Below, one piece after another: positions 52,594 to 61,645 of a stretch of 64,000 bases of DNA. Position 1 is the stretch's first letter; each line of letters opens with the position of its first letter. The notes under the pieces were generated by a model. The model had not been told where the DNA came from and searched no databases. It saw only the letters and a list, made by a program, of their open reading frames with translations. The translations under genes were made by a program, and so were the position numbers. The stretch is from assembly GCF_001428305.1 (NCBI RefSeq), contig NZ_LMRZ01000006.1, positions 310,001 through 374,000 of the forward strand. Direction: 5' to 3'. This stretch comes from Janibacter sp. Soil728. Its GTDB lineage: Bacteria > Actinomycetota > Actinomycetes > Actinomycetales > Dermatophilaceae.

Positions 52594-52938
52594 ATGCCTA
52601 CCTATGCCTACGCCTGCGCTGACTGCGGCCACGCCTTCGACATCGTCCAGTCCTTCAGCGACGACTCGCTGACGGTATGCCCCGTGTGCAGCGGCAAGCT
52701 GCGCAAGCAGTTCAACGCCGTGGGCGTCGTCTTCAAGGGAGGCGGCTTCTACCGCAACGACTCTCGCGCGACCAGCTCCTCGAGCGACACGGCGAAGTCG
52801 AGCTCCTCGAGCGGCGCCTCGAGCGGCGACTCGTCCTCGAGCTCGACGAGCAGCCCCGCCGCCTCCAGCGGCTCCTCCACGAGCAGCTCGTCGTCCACAA
52901 GCTCGAGCACCTCGAGCACGGCGTCCACCGCCAGCTGA
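52594..52938 (+). CDS. FmdB-family zinc-ribbon protein with Ser-rich tail
   Basis: 114 aa. Residues 1-50 form the FmdB zinc ribbon: YACADCGH and TVCPVCSGKL give four Cys, then VVFKGGGFYRND, typical of the family. The last 55 residues are almost only Ser, Thr, Ala and Gly, likely disordered. The start is ATG 52594, 8 bases after the antiporter stop. Proposed as regulatory or assembly protein; function unknown. Followed by SAF and mscL genes, a common order. Confidence 0.9.
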   Translation: MPTYAYACADCGHAFDIVQSFSDDSLTVCPVCSGKLRKQFNAVGVVFKGGGFYRNDSRATSSSSDTAKSSSSSGASSGDSSSSSTSSPAASSGSSTSSSSSTSSSTSSTASTAS

Positions 52939-52980
52939 CCGACCATCCCCGCGGCGCCGGGCGTCCCTAGCGTGGGGTGC

Positions 52981-53415
52981 ATGGCCTCCTCTCGTCTGGC
53001 GCAGCAGCTCCCCTCACTCTTCGGGCCATCGCGGCGTGCTGCGTGGCGGCTCTCACTGGCACGCCGTGCCCTCGCGGCCATCGCGATCCTGCTGGCCCTG
53101 CACCTGAGCGTCGGCGCCCTTCGCCCGCCGGCTGCCGCCCCGGCACCGACTGCTGAGCGCGTCGGGCCCGAGCTGTCGCTTCCTCTGGCCGTGCCGGCCG
53201 ACCATCTGGCCCCGGGCGACACCGTGGCGGTCTACCTGCCCGGCCGGGGGTCCCCGATCGCCACGGGCGCCCGCATCTCCGGCACCTCGCAGACCCCGTC
53301 AGGCACCACCGTGGCGCGAGTCACCCTGCGGCGCACCGATGTCGAGCCGATCATGCGCCAGATGGGGGCCGCCGGGGCCGGGCAGGGAGGCTTCGTCCTC
53401 GTCGCCGGTGGTTGA
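52981..53415 (+). CDS. SAF-domain-like membrane-anchored protein
   Basis: 144 aa. An Arg-rich start and one helix (about 28-46), then an extracytoplasmic region with LSLPLAVPADHLAPGDTVAVYLP, the SAF-like fold also seen in CpaB/RcpC. TAGCGT ends 7 bases before the ATG at 52981. It lies between fmdB and mscL as in many actinobacteria; no pilus gene is nearby, so function is open. Confidence 0.78.
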   Translation: MASSRLAQQLPSLFGPSRRAAWRLSLARRALAAIAILLALHLSVGALRPPAAAPAPTAERVGPELSLPLAVPADHLAPGDTVAVYLPGRGSPIATGARISGTSQTPSGTTVARVTLRRTDVEPIMRQMGAAGAGQGGFVLVAGG

Positions 53416-53530
53416 GCGGCCCACGACACACGTGTAGAGCGGGCGTTCGGCCCGCAGATGGTTCACACTGTAGGACGAGTGACGTCTGTGCGTCACGTCC
53501 CCTGTGTACCCCAACCGAAGGGAGACCCTC

Positions 53531-53893
53531 ATGAAGGGCTTCAAGGACTTCATCATGCGCGGCAATCTCGTCGAGATCGCCGTCGGTCTGATCATCGCCA
53601 CCTCGTTCGCCACCGTGGTCGCCACGTTCACCGCCGTCATCATGGCGCTCATCGCCAAGGTCCTCGGCTCCAACCCGGACTTCTCGGCCTTCAAGCCGGG
53701 CGGCATCCCCCTCGGTGCCTTCATCACCGCCGTCGTCGCCTTCCTCATCCTCGCCGCCGTCGTGTACTTCGGTGTCGTCAAGCCCTACACGCACATGCGT
53801 GAGCGCTTCGTCGCCAACGAGGAGGCGACCACCGACGAGTCCGTCGAGCTGCTCCGCGAGATCCGCGACTCGCTGCGCGCCGGCCGCGCCTGA
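53531..53893 (+). CDS. mscL: Large-conductance mechanosensitive channel MscL
   Basis: 120 aa. Helix 1 RGNLVEIAVGLIIATSFATVV and helix 2 LGAFITAVVAFLILAAVVYFGVV bracket a short periplasmic loop, with the MscL amphipathic N-terminus MKGFKDFIMRGN. A C-terminal helix (EESVELLREIRDSL-like) follows. Opens under membrane tension to release solutes in hypo-osmotic shock. GAAGGGAGA lies before the ATG. A hairpin terminator follows. Confidence 0.95.
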   Translation: MKGFKDFIMRGNLVEIAVGLIIATSFATVVATFTAVIMALIAKVLGSNPDFSAFKPGGIPLGAFITAVVAFLILAAVVYFGVVKPYTHMRERFVANEEATTDESVELLREIRDSLRAGRA

Positions 53894-53911
53894 GTCACAC
53901 CGCTTCACGCC

Positions 53912-53952
53912 CGAAGGGGGCTGGTCACCGTCACGGTGGTCGGCCCCCTTCG
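53912..53952. terminator. Branched hairpin terminator after mscL
   Basis: Outer arms CGAAGGGGGC (53912-53921) and GCCCCCTTCG (53943-53952), with an inner CACCG-TCA-CGGTG stem. It separates convergent mscL and the Lrp-like gene. Confidence 0.82.
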
Positions 53953-53976
53953 TCATGCTCGGGTGCTGCCGGCCGG

Positions 53977-54417
53977 CTACCGGACCACGGAGCTGAGCAG
54001 GAGCGAGGTCTCGCTGTTGACGATGCCCTGGATCCCCCGGATGCGCCGCAGGACGTCGTCGAACTCCCCCAGGTCGGAGCAGGACACCTCCGCGACGAGG
54101 TCCCAGCCGCCGTTGGTCGTGTGCAGGGCCTGGATCTCGGGGAAGCCGCGCAGCTCGCGGATCACCCGATCGGTCGTGCGCCCCTCGACCTCGATGAAGG
54201 AGATCGCGCGCACGTGAGAGGCCTCGGCCGCGTCGCGCACCCGCACCGTGAACCCGACGATGATCCCGTGCGCGGTCAGCTTGGCGATCCGCGAGGTCAC
54301 GGTGGCGCGGGAGACACCGAGCTGGTCCGCGAGAGCCGAGACGGGAGCTCGTCCGTCCTTGCGCAGGGCCGACAGGAGGCGCTTGTCGAGGTCCGTGGGG
54401 CGATACATGCGCACCAT
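53977..54417 (-). CDS. Lrp/AsnC-family transcriptional regulator
   Basis: 146 aa. Helix-turn-helix VSALADQLGVSRATVTSRIAKL near 22-43, then the ligand-binding RAM domain (ISFIEVEGRTTDRV to TSLLLSSV). Divergent from ocd and ctlX, as in amino-acid catabolic operons controlled by Lrp-type sensors. The ATG at 54417 is chosen; an ATG at 54408 is the alternative. Confidence 0.92.
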   Translation of the reverse strand: MVRMYRPTDLDKRLLSALRKDGRAPVSALADQLGVSRATVTSRIAKLTAHGIIVGFTVRVRDAAEASHVRAISFIEVEGRTTDRVIRELRGFPEIQALHTTNGGWDLVAEVSCSDLGEFDDVLRRIRGIQGIVNSETSLLLSSVVR

Positions 54418-54459
54418 GTTGCCTCGATGTGCGCAATCTGCAAAGGACTTGAACACAAG

Positions 54460-54487
54460 TAGCGAGATATGTCTCTACCGCTCGCTA
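54460..54487. promoter_or_regulatory. Inverted repeat in the lrp/ocd divergent promoter
   Basis: TAGCGAG (54460-54466) and CTCGCTA (54481-54487) with a 14-base spacer that itself carries GAGATATGTCTC. The AT-rich patch lies between the divergent lrp-like and ocd genes and is a fair candidate for the Lrp-type binding site. Confidence 0.5.
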
Positions 54488-54552
54488 AATGTTCTTCGTA
54501 GCCTCGTCATCACGGCCGATCTGCGCCGGACCAGACGATGCAGGAGATGACG

Positions 54553-55575
54553 ATGACCCAGTTCCTCGATGTGGCCCAGATGGTCCGCTGGATCCAGCGA
54601 GACGGGACCGAGGCCATCCTGTCGACGATGACCGGCTACCTCGAGGACGACTTCCGACGGTGGGCCTCCTTCGACAAGATCCCGCGCGTGGCCAGCCACA
54701 CCCCCTTCGGCGTCATCGAGCTGATGCCGACGTCGGACGAGCAGACCTATTCCTTCAAGTACGTCAACGGTCACCCGCAGAACCCCGGCCGCGGCTTCCA
54801 GACCGTCACCGCCTTCGGTCTGCTCGCCGACGTCGACAACGGCTACCCGGTCTTCCTCGCCGAGATGACGCTGCTCACCGCGCTGCGCACCGCCGCGACG
54901 TCCGCCCTGACCGCCCGTGTGCTCGCCCGACCCGACTCGCGCATCATGGCGATGATCGGCGCCGGGTCCCAGGCGGAGTTCCAGGCGCTGGCCTTCCGCG
55001 CAGAGCTCGGCATCACGCAGCTGCGGGTCTTCGACGTCGACCCGGCGGCCGTCACCAAGCTGCAGCGCAACCTCGAGCCGCTGGGCTTCACCATCACGGT
55101 GGCCGCCTCCACCGCCGAGGCCGTCGACGGCGCCGACATCATCACGACGTGCACCGCGGACAAGGCGCAGGCCACGATCCTCACGGCCGACATGATCCGA
55201 CCGGGAGTGCACATCAACGCGATCGGCGGCGACTGCCCCGGCAAGACCGAGCTCGACCCGCGGATCCTCGAGCGCGGCCGCGTCCTCGTCGAGTTCCCCC
55301 CGCAGACGCGCATCGAGGGTGAGATCCAGCAGATGGCACCCGATTTCCCCGTCGTCGAGTTCTGGGAGGTGCTGACCGGCGCTGCCGAAGGGCGCCGCTC
55401 GCCCGATGAGGTGACGATCTTCGACTCGGTGGGCTTCGCGATCGCTGACTTCTCGGCGCTGCGGTGCGCGCGGGACTGCACCACCGACCTGCAGACGAGC
55501 ATCGACCTCGTCGCCGATCCGGTCGATCCCAAGGACCTGTACTCGCTCGTCGGCGCGCTGACGCCCGCCCGATGA
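54553..55575 (+). CDS. ocd: Ornithine cyclodeaminase
   Basis: 340 aa, NAD-dependent enzyme of the mu-crystallin family that turns L-ornithine into L-proline and ammonia. SFKYVNGHPQNP near 70 (substrate Lys/Asn), AEMTLLTALRTAATSAL near 106, IGAGSQAEFQALAF (Rossmann loop) near 136 and NAIGGDCPGKTELDP near 222 match ornithine, not lysine, cyclodeaminases. AGGAG lies 6 bases before ATG 54553; ATG 54538 is an alternative. Coupled with ctlX. Confidence 0.92.
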   Translation: MTQFLDVAQMVRWIQRDGTEAILSTMTGYLEDDFRRWASFDKIPRVASHTPFGVIELMPTSDEQTYSFKYVNGHPQNPGRGFQTVTAFGLLADVDNGYPVFLAEMTLLTALRTAATSALTARVLARPDSRIMAMIGAGSQAEFQALAFRAELGITQLRVFDVDPAAVTKLQRNLEPLGFTITVAASTAEAVDGADIITTCTADKAQATILTADMIRPGVHINAIGGDCPGKTELDPRILERGRVLVEFPPQTRIEGEIQQMAPDFPVVEFWEVLTGAAEGRRSPDEVTIFDSVGFAIADFSALRCARDCTTDLQTSIDLVADPVDPKDLYSLVGALTPAR

Positions 55576-56549
55576 CCGGGCTGCTCGCTCACCGGGAGGA
55601 GAAGGTTGACGGTGGTCCCGCGGGGCACGCGCCCTCCCGCGTGGTGCTCGTGCGTCCGCACCACTTCACGCCCAACCCGGCGACCGCGGCAGACAACGCC
55701 TTCCAGACCCGGCTGGCCGAGCACCCCGTCGCCATCGCCGCCCGGGCCCACGACGAGGTCACTGGCCTGGCCCGCGCCCTGGAGGGCGCGGGTGTCGGGG
55801 TCAGCGTCTTCGACGACCGGACCGCGGCCACCCCCGACAGCGTCTTCCCCAACAACTGGTTCTCCACCCACCCGGACGGGTCGGTGGCACTCTTCCCCAT
55901 GTACGCGCACAACCGGCGGGGCGAGCGGCGAACCGACATCATCGAGTCCCTCAAGCGGGACTTCGTCGTGCGCAGGGTCATCGACTACTCGAGTGCGGAG
56001 TACGACGAGCGCTTCCTCGAGGGCACCGGCGCGATGGTCCTCGACCACACCGCACGGGTGGCCTACGCCTGCCGCTCGAGGCGCCTCTCCCCCGAGCTGC
56101 TCGCCGACTTCTGCGGCGACCACGGGTACGACCCGGTCCTCTTCGACGCCTCGGACCGCGCGGGCACGCCGATCTACCACACCAATGTGCTCATGTCGGT
56201 GGGCACGCGACTGGCACTCGTCGGCAGCAGCCTGATCCGCGACCCGGCCCAGCGCGAGGTGGTCCTGGGCCGGCTGCGCGACTGCGGCAAGACCGTGATC
56301 GAGCTGACGGAGGAGCAGGTGTGCCAGTTCGCCGGCAACTGCATCGAGCTGCTGGGCCATCGCCTCGTCCTGGCGATGTCGTCCACCGCGGCGAGCTCGC
56401 TCAGCCGCGAGCAGGTCGAGGTGATCAGCCGCCACTGCCAGGTGCTGCCAGTCGCGATCCCGACCATCGAGAGCGCCGGTGGGTCGGTGCGCTGCATGAT
56501 CGCTGGCAACCACCTACGCCCCCGGACACCACTCACCGCACGCGGCTGA
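55572..56549 (+). CDS. ctlX: CtlX-type amidinotransferase/citrulline hydrolase family protein
   Basis: 325 aa of the guanidino-group-modifying fold. RPHHFTPNPATAADNAFQ near 25-43, FPNNWFSTHPDG near 95, GTGAMVLDH near 150, the catalytic His in YHTNVLMSVG near 200 and the Cys in GSVRCMIAGNHL near 308 fit the family. CtlX members are linked with citrulline or arginine use, releasing ornithine or a related product for the cyclodeaminase. The ATG overlaps the ocd stop as ATGA. Confidence 0.85.
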   Translation: MTGLLAHREEKVDGGPAGHAPSRVVLVRPHHFTPNPATAADNAFQTRLAEHPVAIAARAHDEVTGLARALEGAGVGVSVFDDRTAATPDSVFPNNWFSTHPDGSVALFPMYAHNRRGERRTDIIESLKRDFVVRRVIDYSSAEYDERFLEGTGAMVLDHTARVAYACRSRRLSPELLADFCGDHGYDPVLFDASDRAGTPIYHTNVLMSVGTRLALVGSSLIRDPAQREVVLGRLRDCGKTVIELTEEQVCQFAGNCIELLGHRLVLAMSSTAASSLSREQVEVISRHCQVLPVAIPTIESAGGSVRCMIAGNHLRPRTPLTARG

Positions 56550-56552
56550 GGC

Positions 56553-56774
56553 CTACTCCCAGTGGGGTGGCCGCTGCTCCTGCAACCAGCGGTCGTGGGC
56601 GTCCTCGTCGGGACGCTCCCCCCAGCCGAGGTCGGTGTCGTCGCGCGTCTGCTCGGGCGTGGACGTCGCGGTGGCCTTCGTGGCCGGCTCCGGCTCGACG
56701 GGAAGGGGGCTGCCCTCCCCGTCGTCTGGGCGTCCATCGCCTGGGCGTCCGTCGACTCCTGGTGTCTCGCTCAC
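56553..56774 (-). CDS. Small acidic protein (73 aa) coupled to a helicase-like gene
   Basis: Pro/Glu/Asp-rich and probably unfolded; ends with LGWGERPDEDAHDRWLQEQ then RPPHW, a tail shared by short uncharacterised actinobacterial proteins. AGGAGG lies 4 bases before the GTG at 56774, and the start overlaps the helicase stop as GTGA. Its stop is 3 bases from the ctlX stop. Function unknown; co-expression with the helicase-nuclease suggests a partner or regulator. Confidence 0.78.
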   Translation of the reverse strand: MSETPGVDGRPGDGRPDDGEGSPLPVEPEPATKATATSTPEQTRDDTDLGWGERPDEDAHDRWLQEQRPPHWE

Positions 56775-59700
56775 GACTCCTCCTTGGCGATGGCTTCGCG
56801 GATGGCACGCAGGACCTGGGCCTCCTGCCGGGCCGGGTCGGCGAAGATGTCGACCGTCCACAACCGTAGGTGGGCCCACCCGAGGTCGGTGAGTCGCTCC
56901 ACGAGGATCCGGTCACGTTGCCGGGTCGAGGCCAGACCGGCGTAGCCCGGCCCGTCGACGTCCACGGCCAGCAGCATGCGCTGGGGGTCCCGCGGGTCGG
57001 CGACAGCGATGTCGACTCGGTGCTCGCCCATACCGACGTCGGTGGTCACGACGAGACCACCGTCGCGCAGCCGCTGGACGAAGCCGGCGAGGAGTGGGCT
57101 CAGCTGAGCGGACCCGTCGGACTGCGTCGGGGTCGGCTCCACGAGACCGGTCAGCAGGGTGCGCAGGGCCCGGTGACCGGGCAGGTTTCCACGGTCGCCG
57201 GCGAGATCGCCCGGGTCGATGGTGGTCACCCAGATCGCGGCGCGGCGTGCCCGGGTCGCAGCGATGAGGACGAGCTCGGCGCCGGTGACACCGCTGAGTG
57301 CGCCCAGTCGCTGCACGACCCGCCCCTGAGGGGTGCGGCCGAACCCGACGGCCACGACGACGGTGTCGCGCTGCTGGCGCTGCCACCTCTCGGCGGGCTT
57401 GATGAGGAGCGGCTCACGCAGCGCCGCCAGGGCCTGAGCGACCTCGGGCTCGGACTGTGCGAGTCCGGCGACGGCGTCGGCGACCCGGTCGGCATGCAGC
57501 TGACCGAAGGTCACGATGCCCAAGGTCCGGCGCGGGTACCGCCGCAGGTGCTCACGGACGCGTTCGAGGACCTCATCGACTTCTGCGGTCGTGGTCTCGA
57601 CGAGCCCGGTGCGCTCGTCGAGGACCCCGCGTCCCTCCACGCGCACGAGGTGGACAGCGTCACGGGGCACGGGCGCCGGCGGGTGGACGACCTCGGCTGC
57701 AGTGGTGTCCGGACCGAGCAGGTTGTCGACCCGTGGGCGGGGGTAGGCGCTGTCTCGTAGGGCGGCCGATGGCAGGACACCGGCGGCCAGGTCGGCGAGC
57801 GAGCTGCGCGGCCGAGCCGGTGCAGCGACGCCCGCGTCGGCCGTCCACGTGTCGGGTGGCAGCTGACCACGGTCACCGATGACGAGCAGCTGACCACCTC
57901 GCGCGATGCCCGAGAGGGTGCGGGCCAGTGTCGTGCGCGACGCGTCGTCGACGATCACCAGGTCGAAGCTCTCGTCGAGCGGCAGCACCTGACCGATGAC
58001 GAAGGGAGCCATCGCCCACGCCGGAGAGGCCGCCCGCAGCAGCCCGCCCCAGCGACCGAAGGCCTGGTTCCACGGCGGACTCGTCAGCAGGCCCTCATGG
58101 GCTGCCGCGACCTGCCGCGCCGCAGCGCGGTGTCGCCGTCCGTCGATGTGGAAGAGCTCTCGCTGCCGGGTGGCGATGCGGGCCGCGTTGGCGCCCAGAC
58201 TTGCCCGGTCGGCCACGACGAAGGTGCGCAGCGCCTCGTCGAGCTGCGCACCGGTCACCTGGGCGAAACGCTCGTCCCTCCCGGACTCGGCGAGCACCGA
58301 GGTCCACCAGACGAAGAGCACCTCGTCGGCGACGGACTCCGCGGGGACTCGCCGCGCGGCGAGGTCGTCGACGAGGTCACCGAGGCCCCGTGAGCGCAGG
58401 TCGTCGAGGTCCGCGATGACCGTGGGCACGACGCGGGCTCCCGCGGTGTCCTTGCCCAAGGCGTCCAGCCGTGCGGTCAGCTCGTCCCACGGGGTGTCGA
58501 GCAGGCTCGTGCTCGCATGATCGTCACCGATGACCGACGCGACGTGGGTGAGGTCGGCATAGACCCGCTCGTAGGCGGTGTGCGCTCGATCCATGTCGGT
58601 GGGGATCCTGGGTCGCCCGCCACCTCCGGTGAGCCGGGACCAGGTGCGGCGCTGCTGGGAGGCGAGCTGGAGTGCGGCGTGCAGGTCCTCGGGGGGGCGG
58701 CCGGGTCGCAGCAGACGGCGGGCCTGGGCTCGCAGCCGGCGCTTCTCCACCACGCCGAGGGACTCGCCGTCGACCGCGGCCCCCTTGGGTGCGGTGGCGG
58801 CGAGGAGGTGGTCGAGGGGAGTGTCGAAGACCTCGGGCCGGAAGACGTCGACAGTGTCGCGGATCTCCTCGATGCCGGCGAGGAAGCGACCGTGATCGGC
58901 GGGCGTCGCAGCGCGCGGCTCGGCGATGTCGGCAAAGACCTCGCGCACCGTCGCTCGCAGCTGCGCGAGGGTGCCGTCCTTGCCGCGCAGGCGATCGACT
59001 GCGGCCAGCACCTCGTCGACGTCTGCGTCCCCATGCAGCCGGGCACCGGCCCACGGCTGGTCGCTGCGGCCGGGATGCCACGCCTTGCGTGTGGCCAGAC
59101 CGACCATCTGCTCGACGAGAGCGTCCCTCCCTTCGCCATCGAGGCGGGCGAGGACCTGCCCGCTCAGCCGGACCCGTGAGCGCGGCGCCGGGCGGCGGGT
59201 GCTCAGACCGACGATCGCGTCGTGGGCCTGAGCGATCGAGACACCCCAGGGCTCGCGAGGCTCGTGCATGGCGTGTGTGTGGCCGTCGAGCAGGTGCGCG
59301 GCAGACGTCGCGCGCCGCCCGGGGTTGTCGAAGGAGCGTTCGGACTCGGGCAGGCGACGGGGCCAGCGGTCGACGACGACGGCCGGGTCGATCTCGGCGG
59401 CGGGGTCGACGACGTGGGTGAGCAGGTCCTCGAGACCGGCCTCCTTCAGGTCGTCGACGACGGCCTCGATGGCCGCTGCCTTCTCGGTGAGCAGGAGCAC
59501 GCTGCGGCGCTCACCTGCGGCCTGGGCGATGACGGAGGCGACGAGGCGGGCGATGCCGGTGCCGGGCGGGGCGTCGACGTACAGGTCCTCACCCGCCGCG
59601 ACCCGGTCGAGGACGTCCTGCTGATCTGCGGTGATGTCGAGGACGGCGGCGTCGGCGACGCTGTCCGGCTCGGTCTGCGTGGGCACCACCGGCTCGCCCC

Positions 59701-60406
59701 TGAGCAGGGCAGCCGCAGGGCCGTGCGCGGTCCGGTCACCCAGGCCGGCGAGGTCAGCGAGCGCCTCTGCCTTGCCGTAGGGGAAGGCTGCCAGCACGAT
59801 CCGGGAGGTGATGTTGAGCTCGGGCAGGTCCGCACACAGGCGCCGCAGCTCGTCGAGGATCGGTGTGGGGTTGAAGCCACGCCCGTCTCCGCGGCCGAGG
59901 TCCGCAAGGGCTTCCCCATCGATGTCGCGGCGCAGGGCCCGACGCAGATAGGTGAGGAGTGCCGGGTTGATCTCGACGCGGTGGGCCAGGTCGAGCGCGA
60001 AGTCGGGCCCCGGCCGCAGTCGACGCAGCGTCGCCCGGCGCAGCACGACCGGTGCCAACGGCCGCTCGTCCTCGCCGGGTACCGCCCACGAGGCGGACCC
60101 CATGGCGAGGAACCCGGTGTGGACGCCGTGCTCCTCGGCGATCCGCTCGACGTGCTCGGTCAGCTCGGCCGCTCGGCGCTGGGCGCGCAGCAGGGCGCCG
60201 GGCTCCCGCACGAGGTCGGAGAGGCGAGCGTCCCTGCCGGACAAGAGCATGGCCACGCCACCGGGGTGCGCCGTCGAGAGATCGACGACGTGCGGGTCGC
60301 GGGCCGGCCACAGCAGGGTGTTGGGGCCCCCGAGCTCCATGAGCTCGCGGCGCAGCCGGGAGACGTCAGCCGACACCGGGGCAGGGGTCGTCGACGGAGT
60401 GCTCAC
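56771..60406 (-). CDS. SF1 helicase-like protein with degenerate Walker A and C-terminal REase-like domain
   Basis: 1211 aa. The ATPase region has VDAPPGTGIARL where the P-loop should be GxxGxGK(T/S); the lysine is absent. LVIVDDASRTT replaces the Walker B DEAQ. Later AATRARRA near 1080 is like the SF1 motif VI. The last 100 residues (VDIAVADPRDPQRMLLAVDVDG to HLRLWTVDIF) form a Vsr/DUF559/MTES_1575-type nuclease. Probably a DNA-processing protein, but helicase activity seems doubtful. TAGCGT ends 6 bases before the GTG. Confidence 0.85.
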   Translation of the reverse strand: MSTPSTTPAPVSADVSRLRRELMELGGPNTLLWPARDPHVVDLSTAHPGGVAMLLSGRDARLSDLVREPGALLRAQRRAAELTEHVERIAEEHGVHTGFLAMGSASWAVPGEDERPLAPVVLRRATLRRLRPGPDFALDLAHRVEINPALLTYLRRALRRDIDGEALADLGRGDGRGFNPTPILDELRRLCADLPELNITSRIVLAAFPYGKAEALADLAGLGDRTAHGPAAALLRGEPVVPTQTEPDSVADAAVLDITADQQDVLDRVAAGEDLYVDAPPGTGIARLVASVIAQAAGERRSVLLLTEKAAAIEAVVDDLKEAGLEDLLTHVVDPAAEIDPAVVVDRWPRRLPESERSFDNPGRRATSAAHLLDGHTHAMHEPREPWGVSIAQAHDAIVGLSTRRPAPRSRVRLSGQVLARLDGEGRDALVEQMVGLATRKAWHPGRSDQPWAGARLHGDADVDEVLAAVDRLRGKDGTLAQLRATVREVFADIAEPRAATPADHGRFLAGIEEIRDTVDVFRPEVFDTPLDHLLAATAPKGAAVDGESLGVVEKRRLRAQARRLLRPGRPPEDLHAALQLASQQRRTWSRLTGGGGRPRIPTDMDRAHTAYERVYADLTHVASVIGDDHASTSLLDTPWDELTARLDALGKDTAGARVVPTVIADLDDLRSRGLGDLVDDLAARRVPAESVADEVLFVWWTSVLAESGRDERFAQVTGAQLDEALRTFVVADRASLGANAARIATRQRELFHIDGRRHRAAARQVAAAHEGLLTSPPWNQAFGRWGGLLRAASPAWAMAPFVIGQVLPLDESFDLVIVDDASRTTLARTLSGIARGGQLLVIGDRGQLPPDTWTADAGVAAPARPRSSLADLAAGVLPSAALRDSAYPRPRVDNLLGPDTTAAEVVHPPAPVPRDAVHLVRVEGRGVLDERTGLVETTTAEVDEVLERVREHLRRYPRRTLGIVTFGQLHADRVADAVAGLAQSEPEVAQALAALREPLLIKPAERWQRQQRDTVVVAVGFGRTPQGRVVQRLGALSGVTGAELVLIAATRARRAAIWVTTIDPGDLAGDRGNLPGHRALRTLLTGLVEPTPTQSDGSAQLSPLLAGFVQRLRDGGLVVTTDVGMGEHRVDIAVADPRDPQRMLLAVDVDGPGYAGLASTRQRDRILVERLTDLGWAHLRLWTVDIFADPARQEAQVLRAIREAIAKEES

Positions 60407-60415
60407 CGGGCAACG

Positions 60416-61645
60416 CTAACAACCGCGACGCCTCCCGAGCGGCACCAACAGCCCGACGAGCAGCGCCGCGCCGCCTGCGAGCAGCCCCAGAGCCTGGTAT
60501 CCCCACCACCCGACGACGAGTCCAGCGAGGGCTCCACCCCCGCCTCCGGCCAGCCCCATCGCCACGTCGGCGAGGCCCTGGGCTGCCGGACGTTGGCGAA
60601 GGGGGATCGCCGCCGACAGGAGGGTCGACCCGGCGATGAGGGTGCAGGACCAGCCGAGGCCGAGCAGGATCAGGGCGGTGGTGAGGGCGAGCGACTGGCC
60701 CTCTCGGGTGGATGCCGCCAGGAGGCTCGCGGTGAGCAGGAGGAGCGAGCCGGCCCCGATGACGGACCGGGCGCCCCACCGGTCGACAGCCCATCCGGTG
60801 ACGGGTGAGAAGGCGTACATCCCCACGATGTGGAGGGAGATGACCAGCCCGATGACCTCGAGGGTCGCGTCCCCGTGCCGCATGTGGATGGGGGTCATGA
60901 TCATCACGGAGACCATGACGGTGTGGCCGAGAGCCAAGGCCAGCACGCCGGTGAGCGCGTCGGGCCGGCTGTGGATGACGGCCCACCCGGTGGCCGCTGG
61001 ACCGTGGTCCTCCCCTGGCTCGACGTGGTCGACGTGCAGGGCCCGGGCGGTGAGGAGCGGGTCGGGGCGCAGGGCGAGCGTCAGGACGAGGCCGGCCAGG
61101 AGGACCCCCACGAGCGAGAGGACATACGGGCCGACGAGGACCGGTAGGTGCAGCTGCTGGGCCACCCAGCGGCCGGGCCCGGTGAGGTTGGGCCCGGCGA
61201 CGGCGCCGATGGTGGTGGCCCAGACGACGATCGACAGGTGACGACCCTTGTGCACGTCGTCCGCGAGGTCTGTCGCCGCGAAACGCGCCTGCGAGTTGGC
61301 CGCGGTCGCACCTCCGAAGAGGAGGAATCCCAGGAGCAGCAGGGCGAAGGACCCGACCACCGATGCCCCCACGATGAGCAGGCCACCGGCGATGGCCATG
61401 GCGTACCCGGCGACGAGCCCAGGGCGCCTGCCCTTCGCCGCCATGATCCGCGCGAGGACGATGGCCGCCAGGGCACCGCCGAGCGTCTGGGCCGTGCCTC
61501 CCAGCCCCGCCCATTTTTCGCTGCCCGAGATGTCCGCCGCGAGCAGCGCACCCACGGCCGCCCCCGCGCTGACTCCGACACCCCCGAGGACCTGTGACCC
61601 GGCGAGGGTCGCGATGGTGCGCCGCTGCAGGGCGTGGGTGCTCAC
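60416..61645 (-). CDS. MFS transporter, probable drug/efflux type
   Basis: 409 aa with 12 predicted helices. GWAVDRWGARSVIGAG is the motif-A-like loop after helix 8, and VLARIMAAKGRRPGLVAG the one after helix 2. There is no binding-protein partner, and substrate is unknown. A CATACT hexamer ends 7 bases before the GTG. It lies directly after the helicase gene but with its own promoter, and before the tRNA-Arg. Confidence 0.88.
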   Translation of the reverse strand: MSTHALQRRTIATLAGSQVLGGVGVSAGAAVGALLAADISGSEKWAGLGGTAQTLGGALAAIVLARIMAAKGRRPGLVAGYAMAIAGGLLIVGASVVGSFALLLLGFLLFGGATAANSQARFAATDLADDVHKGRHLSIVVWATTIGAVAGPNLTGPGRWVAQQLHLPVLVGPYVLSLVGVLLAGLVLTLALRPDPLLTARALHVDHVEPGEDHGPAATGWAVIHSRPDALTGVLALALGHTVMVSVMIMTPIHMRHGDATLEVIGLVISLHIVGMYAFSPVTGWAVDRWGARSVIGAGSLLLLTASLLAASTREGQSLALTTALILLGLGWSCTLIAGSTLLSAAIPLRQRPAAQGLADVAMGLAGGGGGALAGLVVGWWGYQALGLLAGGAALLVGLLVPLGRRRGC

